Positions 10,701 through 23,257 of a stretch of 64,000 bases of DNA are shown here, piece by piece. The position numbers and the translations under genes are program-made. This stretch comes from Eurosta solidaginis. Taxonomy: Eukaryota > Arthropoda > Insecta > Diptera > Tephritidae. Under the pieces are notes generated by a model that was not told where the DNA came from, made no database searches, and saw only the letters and a list, made by a program, of their open reading frames with translations. Location: contig NC_090324.1 in NCBI RefSeq assembly GCF_040869045.1, positions 193,810,028-193,874,027 on the forward strand, read 5' to 3'. How positions within the stretch are numbered: position 1 is the first letter of the stretch; every line of letters begins with the position of its first letter.

Positions 10701-12094
10701 TATACCTTTCATGAAAATGAAATGGTATATTAATTTCGTCACGAAACCGAAAATTGTAAATCCTTAAAGGAAAATAGATAGACCCACCATTAAGTATACC
10801 GAAATAATCAGGTTGAAGAGCTGAGTTGTTTTAGCCATGTCCGTCTGTCCGTCTGTCCGTCTGTCTGTTTGTATGCAAACTAGTCCCTCAATTTTTGAGA
10901 TATCTTGATAAAATTTGGTGAGCAGGTGTATTTGGGTGTCCGATTAGACATTTGTCGGAACCGACCGGATCGGACCACTATAGCATATATCCTCCATACA
11001 ACCGATTTTTCAGAAAAAGAGGATTTTTGTAATATCTTACCTAATTTAACAGGTTGAAGCTTCAATACTTTCGTATATTGAACATATTGTTGCCTGAAAA
11101 AGTTTATGAGATCGGTGGTATATATAGTATATATATGGTGGTATATATAGTATATATATATAGTATATATATATATATTTTCGCAAATTTTAGCCCCATT
11201 TTAACAGCTAGAAGCTTCAAATTTCACCAAATATTTACTTATATAGCATATATTGTTGTCTGAAAAAATCATAGAGATCGGTTGTATATATAGTATATAT
11301 CTCATACAACCGATTGTTCAGATAAGAAACTTTTCGCAATTTCTACCCCATTTTAACAGCTATAAGCTTCAAATTTCACCGATTGCTTACGTATATAGCA
11401 TATATTGTTGTCTGAAAAAATCATAGAGATCGGTTGTATATATAGTATATATCTCATACAACCGATTGTTCAGATAAGAAACTTTTCGCAATTTCTACCC
11501 CATTTTAACAGCTATAAGCTTCAAATTTCACTGATTGCTTAGGTATATAGCATATATTGTTGTCTGAAAAAATCATAGAGATCGGTTCTATATATAGTAT
11601 ATATCTCATACAACCGATTGTTCAGATAAGAAACTTTTCGCAATTTCTACCCCATTTTAACAGCTAGAAGCTTCAAATTTCACCAACTGCTTACGTGTAT
11701 AGCATATATTGATTTCTGAAAAAATCATTGAGATCGGTGATATACATAGTATATATCTCATACAACCGATTGTTCAGATAAGAAACTTTGCGCAATTTCT
11801 GCCCCGTTTTAACAGTTAGAAGCTTCAAATTTCACAAAATGCTTTCGTATATAGCATATATTGTTGTCTGAAAAAATCATAGAGATCGGTGGTATATATA
11901 TTATATACTTCATATAAACTGTCATATTGACCCCTTTTTTACGGCTAGAAGCTTCAAGATTCATCAAATTTTCTTCAAATAGTTACGTTTACGTCATATA
12001 TTTTTGAAATACGTGATTCGTAGCCATAGTTTTTACATGCAGACCACAAAAAACGTGAAGCTTTGCATCCTCACACAGATTACCTACCTATTTT
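10701..12094 (+). repeat. Satellite unit 4 (1394 bp)
   Basis: Three GTCCGTCT copies. The second A of AAGTCC is changed (TAAATCC near 10757), and a short deletion removes the ACTTCACCAT segment near 11065. The unit ends in the alpha tail. Confidence 0.88.
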
Positions 12095-13504
12095 TATACC
12101 TTTCATGAAAATGAAATGGTATATTAATTTCGTCACGAAACCGAAAATTGTAAGTCCTTATAGGAAAATAGATAGACCCACCATTAAGTATACCGAAATA
12201 ATCAGGTTGAAGAGCTGAGTTGTTTTAGCCATGTCCGTCTGTCCGTCTGTCCGTCTGTCCGTCTGTCTGTTTGTATGCAAACTAGTCCCTCAATTTTTGA
12301 GATATCTTGATAAAATTTGGTGAGCAGGTGTATTTGGGTGTTCGATTAGACATTTGTCGGAACCGACCGGATCGGACCACTATAGCATATATCCTCCATA
12401 CAACCGATTTTTCAGAAAAAGAGGATTTTTGTAATATCTTACCCAATTTAACAGATTGAAGCTTCAAACTTCACCATATACTTTCGTATATTGAACATAT
12501 TGTTGCCTGAAAAAATTTATGAGATCGGTCGTATATATAGTATATATATGGTGGTATATATAGTATATATATAGTATATATATATATATTTTCGCAAATT
12601 TTAGCCCCATTTTAACAGCTATAAGCTTCAAATTTCACCGAATATTTACTTATATAGCATATATTGTTGTCTGAAAAAATCATAGAGATCGGTTGTATAT
12701 ATAGTATATATCTCATACAACTGATTGTTCAGATAAGAAACTTTTCGCAATTTCTACCCCATTTTAACAGCTATAAGCTTCAAATTTCACCGATTGCTTA
12801 CGTATATAGCATATATTGTTGTCTGAAAAAATCATAGAGATCGGTTGTATATATAGTATATATATCATACAACCGATTGTTCAGATAAGAAACTTTTCGC
12901 AATTTCTACCCCATTTTAACAGCTATAAGCTTCAAATTTCACTGATTGCTTAGGTATATAGCATATATTGTTGTCTGAAAAAATCATAGAGATCGGTTCT
13001 ATATATAGTATATATCTCATACAACCGATTGTTCAGATAAGAAACTTTTCGCAATTTCTACCCCATTTTAACAGCTAGGAGCTTCAAATTTTACCAACTG
13101 CTTACGTGTACAGCATATATTGATGTCTGAAAAAATCATTGAGATCGGTGATATACATAGTATATATCTCATACAACCGATTGTTCAGATAAGAAACTTT
13201 GCGCAATTTCTGCCCCGTTTTAACAGTTAGAAGCTTCAAATTTCACAAAATGCTTTCGTATATAGCATATATTGTTGTCTGAAAAAATCATAGAGATCGG
13301 TGGTATATATATTATATACTTCATATAAACTGTCATATTGACCCCTTTTTTACGGCTAGAATCTTCAAAATTCATCAAATTTCATCAAATAGTTACGTTT
13401 TCGTCATATATTTTTGAAATACGTGATTCGTAGTCATAGTTTTTACACGCAGACCACAAAAAACCTGAATCTTTGCATCCTCACACAAAGTACCTACCTG
13501 TTTT
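12095..13504 (+). repeat. Satellite unit 5 (1410 bp)
   Basis: Four GTCCGTCT copies. The AT block has fewer steps than in unit 1. The unit ends in the beta tail. Confidence 0.88.
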
Positions 13505-14922
13505 TATACCTTTCATGAAAATGAAATGGTATATTAATTTCGTCACGAAACCGAAAATTGTAAGTCCTTAAAGGAAAATAGATAGACCCACCATTAAGTA
13601 TACCGAAATAATCAGGTTGAAGAGCTGAGTTGTTTTAGCCATGTCCGTCTGTCCGTCTGTCCGTCTGTCTGTTTGTATGCAAACTAGTCTCTCAATTTTT
13701 GAGATATCTTGATAAAATTTGGTGAGCAGGTGTATTTGAGTGTCCGATTAGACATTTGTCGGAACCGATCGGATCGGACCACTTTAGCATATATCCTCCA
13801 TACAACCGATTTTTCAGAAAAAGAGGATTTTTGTAATATCTTACCCAATTTAACAGATTGAAGCTTCAAACTTCACCATATACTTTCGTATATTGAACAT
13901 ATTGTTGCCTGAAAAAGTTTGTGAGATCGGTCGTATATATAGTATATATATGGTGGTATATATAGTATATATATATAGTATATATATATAGTATATATAT
14001 ATATATTTTCGCAAATTTTAGCCCCATTTTAACAGCTAGAAGCTTCAAATTTCACCGAATGTTTACTTATATAGCATATATTGTTGTCTGAAAAAATCAT
14101 AGAGATCGGTTGTATATATAGTATATATCTCATACAACCGATTGTTCAGATAAGAAACTTTTCGCAATTTCTACCCCATTTTAACAGCTATAAGCTTCAG
14201 ATTTCACCGATTGCTTACGTATATAGCATATATTGTTGTCTGAAAAAATCATAGAGATCGGTTGTATATATAGTATATATCTCATACAACCGATTGTTCA
14301 GATAAGAAACTTTTCGCAATTTCTACCCCATTTTAACAGCTATAAGCTTCAAATTTCACTGATTGCTTAGGTATATAGCATATATTGTTGTCTGAAAAAA
14401 TCATAGAGATCGGTTCTATATATAGTATATATCTCATACAACCGATTGTTCAGATAAGAAACTTTTCCCAATTTCTACCCCATTTTAACAGCTAGAAGCT
14501 TCAAATTTCACCAACTGCTTACGTGTATAGCATATATTGATGTCTGAAAAAATCATTGAGATCGGTGATATACATAGTATATATCTCATACAACCGATTG
14601 TTCAGATAAGAAACTTTGCGCAATTTCTGCCCCGTTTTAACAGTTAGAAGCTTCAAATTTCACAAAATGCTTTCGTATATAGCATATATTGTTGTTTGAA
14701 AAAATCATAGAGATCGGTGGTATATATATTATATACTTCATATAAACTGTCATATTGACCCCTTTTTTACGGCTAGAAGCTTCAAGATTCATCAAATTTT
14801 CTTCAAATAGTTACGTTTACGTCATATATTTTTGAAATACGTGATTCGTAGCCATAGTTTTTACATGCAGACCACAAAAAACGTGAAGCTTTGCATCCTC
14901 ACACAGATTACCTACCTATTTT
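13505..14922 (+). repeat. Satellite unit 6 (1418 bp)
   Basis: Three GTCCGTCT copies with private changes near 13690-13790 (TAGTCTCTC, TTTGAGTG, CGATCGGATC, CTTTAGC). The unit ends in the alpha tail. Confidence 0.88.
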
Positions 14923-16350
14923 TATACCTTTCATGAAAATGAAATGGTATATTAATTTCGTCACGAAACCGAAAATTGTAAGTCCTTAAAGGAAAATAGA
15001 TAGACCCACCATTAAGTATACCGAAATAATCAGGTTGAAGAGCTGAGTTGTTTTAGCCATGTCCGTCTGTCCGTCTGTCCGTCTGTCTGTTTGTATGCAA
15101 ACTAGTCCCTCAATTTTTGAGATATCTTGATAAAATTTGGTGAGCAGGTGTATTTGGGTGTCCGATTAGACATTTGTCGGAACCGACCGGATCGGACCAC
15201 TATAGCATATATCCTCCATACAACCGATTTTTCAGAAAAAGAGGATTTTTGTAATATCTTACCCAATTTAACAGATTGAAGCTTCAAACTTCACCATATA
15301 CTTTCGTATATTGAACATATTGTTGCCTGAAAAAATTTATGAGATCGGTCGTATATATAGTATATATATGGTGGTATATATAGTATATATATGGTGGTAT
15401 ATATAGTATATATATATAGTATATATATATATATTTTCGCAAATTTTAGCCCCATTTTAACAGCTAGAAGCTTCAAATTTCACCGAATATTTACTTATAT
15501 AGCATATATTGTTGTCTAAAAAAATCATAGAGATCGGTTGTATATATAGTATATATCTCATACAACCGATTGTTCAGATAAGAAACTTTTCGCAATTTCT
15601 ACCCCATTTTAACAGCTATAAGCTTCAAATTTCACCGATTGCTTACGTATATAGCATATATTGTTGTCTGAAAAAATCATAGAGATCGGTTGTATATATA
15701 GTATATATATCATACAACCGATTGTTCAGATAAGAAACTTTTCGCAATTTCTACCCCATTTTAACAGCTATAAGCTTCAAATTTCACTGATTGCTTAGGT
15801 ATATAGCATATATTGTTGTCTGAAAAAATCATAGAGATCGGTTCTATATATAGTATATATCTCATACAACCGATTGTTCTGATAAGAAACTTTTCGCAAT
15901 TTCTACCCCATTTTAACAGCTAGGAGCTTCAAATTTCACCAACTGCTTACGTGTATAGCATATATTGATGTCTGAAAAAATCATTGAGATCGGTGATATA
16001 CATAGTATATATCTCATACAACCGATTGTTCAGATAAGAAACTTTGCGCAATTTCTGCCCCGTTTTAACAGTTAGAAGCTTCAAATTTCACAAAATGCTT
16101 TCGTATATAGCATATATTGTTGTCTGAAAAAATCATAGAGATCGGTGGTATATATATTATATACTTCATATAAACTGTCATATTGACCCCTTTTTTACGG
16201 CTAGAAGCTTCAAGATTCATCAAATTTTCTTCAAATAGTTACGTTTACGTCATATATTTTTGAAATACGTGATTCGTAGCCATAGTTTTTACACGCAGAC
16301 CACAAAAAACCTGAAACTTTGCATCCTCACACAAAGTACCTACCCGTTTT
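14923..16350 (+). repeat. Satellite unit 7 (1428 bp), mosaic tail
   Basis: Three GTCCGTCT copies. The tail is alpha up to the AGCCATAG motif near 16280 and beta from ACACGCAG near 16292 onward. The switch lies within a few bases. Confidence 0.88.
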
Positions 16351-17858
16351 TATACCTTTCATGAAAATGAAATGGTATATTAATTTCGTCACGAAACCGA
16401 AAATTGTAAGTCCTTAAAGGAAAATAGATAGACCCACCATTAAGTATACCGAAATAATCAGGTTTAAGAGCTGAGTTGTTTTAGCCATGTCCGTCTGTCC
16501 GTCTGTCTGTTTGTATGCAAACTAGTCCCTCAATTTTTGGGATATCTTGATAAAATTTGGTGAGCAGGTGTATTTGGGTGTCCGATTAGACATTTGTCGG
16601 AACCGACCGGATCGGACCACTATAGCATATATCCTCCATACAACCGATTTTTCAGAAAAAGAGGATTTTTGTAATATCTTACCCAATTTAACAGATTGAA
16701 GCTTCAAACTTCACCATATACTTTCGTATATTGAACATATTGTTGCCTGAAAAAATTTATGAGATCGGTCGTATATATAGTATATATCCCCCACAACCGA
16801 TTGTTCAGATAAGGAACTTTTCGTAATTACTGCCCTATTTTAAGAGCTAGAGGCTTCAAATTTCAGCGAATGCTTACGTATATAGCATATATTGTTGTCT
16901 GAAAAAATCATAAAGATCGGTGGTATATATAGTATATATATGGTTTCGCAAATTTTAGCCCCATTTTAACAGCTAGAAGCTTCAAATTTCACCGAATATT
17001 TACTTATATAGCATATATTGTTGTCTGAAAAAATCATAGAGATCGGTTGTATATATAGTATATATCTCATACAACCGATTGTTCAGATAAGAAACTTTTC
17101 GCAATTTCTACTCCATTTTAACAGCTATAAGCTTCAAATTTCACCGATTGCTTGCGTATATAGCATATATTGTTGTCTGAAAAAATCATAGAGATCGGTT
17201 GTATATATAGTATATATCTCATACAACCGATTGTTCAGATAAGAAACTTTTCGCAATTTCTACCCCATTTTAACAGCTATAAGCTTCAAATTTATCTGAT
17301 TGCTTACGTATATAGCATATATTGTTGTCTGAAAAAATCATAGAGATCGGTTCTATATATAGTATATATCTCATAAAACCGATTGTTCAGATAAGAAACT
17401 TTTCGCAATTTCTACCCCATTTTAACAGCTAGAAGCTTCAAATTTCACCAACTGCTTACGTGTATAGCATATATTGATGTCTGAAAAAATCATTGAGATC
17501 GGTGGTACACATAGTATATATCTCATACAACCGATTGTTCAGATAAGAAACTTTGCGCAATTTCTGCCCCGTTTTAACAGTTAGAAGCTTCAAATTTCAC
17601 AAAATGCTTACGTATATAGCATATATTGTTGTCTGAAAAAATCATAGAGATCGGTCGTATATATATTATATACTTCATATAAACTGTCATTTTGACCCCT
17701 TTTTTACGGCTAGAATCTTCAAAATTCATCAAATTTCATCAAATAGTTACGTTTTCGTCATATATTTTTGAAATACGTGATTCGTAGTCATAGTTTTTAC
17801 ACGCAGACCACAAAAAATCTGAAACTTTGCATCCTCACACAAAGTACCTACCTGTTTT
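16351..17858 (+). repeat. Satellite unit 8 (1508 bp), collapsed AT block
   Basis: Two GTCCGTCT copies and the CCCCCACAACC monomer near 16788. The AT block is cut short at about 16940, where GGTTTCGCAAA follows the first step directly. Confidence 0.88.
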
Positions 17859-19291
17859 TATACCTTTCATGAAAATGAAATGGTATATTAATTTCGTCAC
17901 GAAACCGAAAATTGTAAGTCCTTAAAGGAAAATAGGTAGACCCACCATTAAGTATACCGAAATAATCAGGTTGAAGAGCTGAGTTGTTTTAGCCATGTCC
18001 GTCTGTCCGTCTGTCTGTTTGTATGCAAACTAGTCCCTCAATTTTTGAGATATCTTGATAAAATTTGGTGAGCAGGTGTATTTGGGTGTCCGATTAGACA
18101 TTTGTCGGAACCGACCGGATCGGACCACTATAGCATATATCCTCCATACAACCGATTTTTCAGAAAAAGAGGATTTTTGTAATATCTTACCCAATTTAAC
18201 AGATTGAAGCTTCAAACTTCACCATATACTTTCGTATATTGAACATATTGTTGCCTGAAAAAGTTTATGAGATCGGTCGTATATATAGTATATATATGGT
18301 GGTATATATAGTATATATATGGTGGTATATATAGTATATATATATAGTATATAAATATAGTATATATATATATATTTTCGCAAATTTTAGCCCCATTTTA
18401 ACAGCTAGAAGCTTCAAATTTCACCGAATATTTACTTATATAGCATATATTGTTGTCTGAAAAAATCATAGAGATCGGTTGTATATATAGTATATATCTC
18501 ATACAACCGATTGTTCAGATAAGAAACTTTTCGCAATTTCTACCCCATTTTAACAGCTATAAGCTTCAAATTTCACCGATTGCTTACGTATATAGCATAT
18601 ATTGTTGTCTGAAAAAATCATAGAGATCGGTTGTATATATAGTATATATCTCATACAACCGATTGTTCAGATAAGAAACTTTTCGCAATTTCTACCCCAT
18701 TTTAACAGCTATAAGCTTCAAATTTCACTGATTGCTTAGGTATATAGCATATATTGTTGTCTGAAAAAATCATAGAGATCGGTTCTATATATAGTATATA
18801 TCTCATACAACCGATTGTTCAGATAAGAAACTTTTCGCAATTTCTACCCCATTTTAACAGCTAGAAGCTTCAAATTTCACCAACTGCTTACGTGTATAGC
18901 ATATATTGATGTCTGAAAAAATCATTGAGATCGGTGATATACATAGTATATATCTCATACAACCGATTGTTCAGATAAGAAACTTTGCGCAATTTCTGCC
19001 CCGTTTTAACAGTTAGAAGCTTCAAATTTCACAAAATGCTTTCGTATATAGCATATATTGTTGTCTGAAAAAATCATAGAGATCGGTGGTATATATATTA
19101 TATACTTCATATAAACTGTCATATTGACCCCTTTTTTACGGCTAGAAGCTTCAAGATTCATCAAATTTTCTTCAAATAGTTACGTTTACGTCATATATTT
19201 TTGAAATACGTGATTCGTAGCCATAGTTTTTACATGCAGACCACAAAAAACGTGAAGCTTTGCATCCTCACACAGATTACCTACCTATTTT
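17859..19291 (+). repeat. Satellite unit 9 (1433 bp)
   Basis: Two GTCCGTCT copies and a longer AT block containing a TATAAATATAG interruption near 18352. The unit ends in the alpha tail. Confidence 0.88.
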
Positions 19292-20422
19292 TATACCTTT
19301 CATGAAAATGAAATGGTATATTAATTTCGTCAGGTAACCGAAAATTGTAAGTCCTTAAAGGAAAATAGATAGACCCACCATTAAGTATACCGAAATAATC
19401 AGGTTGAAGAGCTGAGTTGTTTTAGCCATGTCCGTCTGTCCGTCTGTCCGTCTGTCCGTCTGTCTGTTTGTATGCAAACTAGTCCCTCAATTTTTGAGAT
19501 ATCTTGATAAAATTTGGTGAGCAGGTGTATTTGGGTGTCCGATTAGACATTTGTCGGAACCGACCGGATCGGACCACTATAGCATATATCCTCCATACAA
19601 CCGATTTTTCAGAAAAAGAGGATTTTTGTAATATCTTACCCAATTTAACAGATTGAAGCTTCAAACTTCACCATATACTTTCGTATATTGAACATATTGT
19701 TGCCTGAAAAAATTTATGAGATCGGTCGTATATATAGTATATATATGGTGGTATATATAGTATATATATGGTGGTATATATAGTATATATATATAGTATA
19801 TATATATATATTTTCGCAAATTTTAGCCCCATTTTAACAGCTAGAAGCTTCAAATTTCACCGAATATTTACTTATATAGCATATATTGTTGTCTGAAAAA
19901 ATCATAGAGATCGGTTGTATATATAGTATATATCTCATACAACCGATTGTTCAGATAAGAAACTTTTCGCAATTTCTACCCCATTTTAACAGCTATAAGC
20001 TTCAAATTTCACCGATTGCTTACGTATATAGCATATATTGTTGTCTGAAAAAATCATAGAGATCGGTTGTATATATAGTATATATATCATACAACCGATT
20101 GTTCAGATAAGAAACTTTTCGCAATTTCTACCCCATTTTAACAGCTATAAGCTTCAAATATCACTGATTGCTTAGGTATATAGCATATATTGTTGTCTGA
20201 AAAAATCATAGAGATCGGTCGTATATATATTATATACTTCATATAAACTGTCATTTTGACCCCTTTTTTACGGCTAGAATCTTCAAAATTCATCAAATTT
20301 CATCAAATAGTTACGTTTTCGTCATATATTTTTGAAATACGTGATTCGTAGTCATAGTTTTTACACGCAGACCACAAAAAACCTGAAACTTTGCATCCTC
20401 ACACAAAGTACCTACCTGTTTT
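19292..20422 (+). repeat. Satellite unit 10 (1131 bp, shortest)
   Basis: Four GTCCGTCT copies and a private GTCAGGTAACC in the head near 19330. Near 20215 a monomer passes directly into the beta tail, so about two monomers are missing. Confidence 0.88.
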
Positions 20423-21842
20423 TATACCTTTCATGAAAATGAAATGGTATATTAATTTCGTCACGAAACCGAAAATTGTAAGTCCTTAAAGGAAAATAGG
20501 TAGACCCACCATTAAGTATACCGAAATAATCAGGTTGAAGAGCTGAGTTGTTTTAGCCATGTCCGTCTGTCCGTCTGTCTGTTTGTATGCAAACTAGTCC
20601 CTCAATTTTTGAGATATCTTGATAAAATTTGGTGAGCAGGTGTATTTGGGTGTCCGATTAGACATTTGTCGGAACCGACCGGATCGGACCACTATAGCAT
20701 ATATCCTCCATACAACCGATTTTTCAGAAAAAGAGGATTTTTGTAATATCTTACCCAATTTAACAGATTGAAGCTTCAAACTTCACCATATACTTTCGTA
20801 TATTGAACATATTGTTGCCTGAAAAAATTTATGAGATCGGTCGTATATATAGTATATATATGGTGGTATATATAGTATATATATGGTGGTATATATAGTA
20901 TATATATATAGTATATATATATATATTTTCGCAAATTTTAGCCCCATTTTAACAGCTAGAAGCTTCAAATTTCACCGAATATTTACTTATATAGCATATA
21001 TTGTTGTCTGAACAAATCATAGAGATCGGTTGTATATATAGTATATATCTCATACAACCGATTGTTCAGATAAGAAACTTTTCGCAATTTCTACCCCATT
21101 TTAACAGCTATAAGCTTCAAATTTCACCGATTGCTTACGTATATAGCATATATTGTTGTCTGAAAAAATCATAGAGATCGGTTGTATATATAGTATATAT
21201 CTCATACAACCGATTGTTCAGATAAGAAACTTTTCGCAATTTCTACCCCATTTTAACAGCTATAAGCTTCAAATTTCACTGATTGCTTAGGTATATAGCA
21301 TATATTGTTGTCTGAAAAAATCATAGAGATCGGTTCTATATATAGTATATATCTCATACAACCGATTGTTCAGATAAGAAACTTTTCGCAATTTCTACCC
21401 CATTTTAACAGCTAGAAGCTTCAAATTTCACCAACTGCTTACGTGTATAGCATATATTGATGTCTGAAAAAATCATTGAGATCGGTGATATACATAGTAT
21501 ATATCTCATACAACCGATTGTTCAGATAAGAAACTTTGCGCAATTTCTGCCCCGTTTTAACAGTTAGAAGCTTCAAATTTCACAAAATGCTTTCGTATAT
21601 AGCATATATTGTTGTCTGAAAAAATCATAGAGATCGGTGGTATATATATTATATACTTCATATAAACTGTCATATTGACCCCTTTTTTACGGCTAGAAGC
21701 TTCAAGATTCATCAAATTTTCTTCAAATAGTTACGTTTACGTCATATATTTTTGAAATACGTGATTCGTAGCCATAGTTTTTACATGCAGACCACAAAAA
21801 ACGTGAAGCTTTGCATCCTCACACAGATTACCTACCTATTTT
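20423..21842 (+). repeat. Satellite unit 11 (1420 bp)
   Basis: Two GTCCGTCT copies and a beta-type head passing to an alpha tail. One monomer carries GAACAAATC near 21010, which is shared with 25352. Confidence 0.88.
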
Positions 21843-23257
21843 TATACCTTTCATGAAAATGAAATGGTATATTAATTTCGTCACGAAACCGAAAATTGTA
21901 AGTCCTTAAAGGAAAATAGATAGACCCACCATTAAGTATACCGAAATAATCAGGTTGAAGAGCTGAGTTGTTTTAGCCATGTCCGTCTGTCCGTCTGTCC
22001 GTCTGTCCGTCTGTCTGTTTGTATGCAAACTAGTCCCTCAATTTTTGAGATATCTTGATAAAATTTGGTGAGCAGGTGTATTTGGGTGTCCGACTAGACA
22101 TTTGTCGGAACCGACCGGATCGGACCACTATAGCATATATCCTCCATACAACCGATTTTTCAGAAAAAGAGGATTTTTGTAATATCTTACCCAATTTAAC
22201 AGATTGAAGCTTCAAACTTCACCATATACTTTCGTATATTGAACATATTGTTGCCTGAAAAAATTTATGAGATCGGTCGTATATATAGTATATATATGGT
22301 GGTATATATAGTATATATATATAGTATATATATATATATATTTTCGCAAATTTTAGCCCCATTTTAACAGCTAGAAGCTTCAAATTTCACCGAATATTTA
22401 CTTATATAGCATATATTGTTGTCTGAAAAAATCATAGAGATCGGTTGTATATATAGTATATATCTCATACAACCGATTGTTCAGATAAGAAACTTTTCGC
22501 AATTTCTACCCGATTTTAACAGCTATAAGCTTCAAATTTCACCGATTGCTTACGTATATAGCATATATTGTTGTCTGAAAAAATCATATAGATCGGTTGT
22601 ATATATAGTATATATATCATACAACCGATTGTTCAGATAAGAAACTTTTCGCAATTTCTACCCCATTTTAACAGCTATAAGCTTCAAATTTCACTGATTG
22701 CTTAGGTATATAGCATATATTGTTGTCTGAAAAAATCATAGAGATCGGTTCTATATATAGTATATATCTCATACAACCGATTGTTCAGATAAGAAACTTT
22801 TCGCAATTTCTACCCCATTTTAACAGCTAGGAGCTTCAAATTTCACCAACTGCTTACGTGTATAGCATATATTGATGTCTGAAAAAATCATTGAGATCGG
22901 TGATATACATAGTATATATCTCATACAACCGATTGTTCAGATAAGAAACTTTGCGCAATTTCTGCCCCGTTTTAACAGTTAGAAGCTTCAAATTTCACAA
23001 AATGCTTTCGTATATAGCATATATTGTTGTCTGAAAAAATCATAGAGATCGGTGGTATATATATTATATACTTCATATAAACTGTCATATTGACCCCTTT
23101 TTTACGGCTAGAAGCTTCAAGATTCATCAAATTTTCTTCAAATAGTTACGTTTACGTCATATATTTTTGAAATACGTGATTCGTAGCCATAGTTTTTACA
23201 TGCAGACCACAAAAAACGTGAAGCTTTGCATCCTCACACAGATTACCTACCTATTTT
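21843..23257 (+). repeat. Satellite unit 12 (1415 bp)
   Basis: Four GTCCGTCT copies. Its private variants CCGACTAGAC, ACCCGATTTT and CATATAGATCGG recur exactly 4341 bp downstream in the unit starting 26184. Confidence 0.9.
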
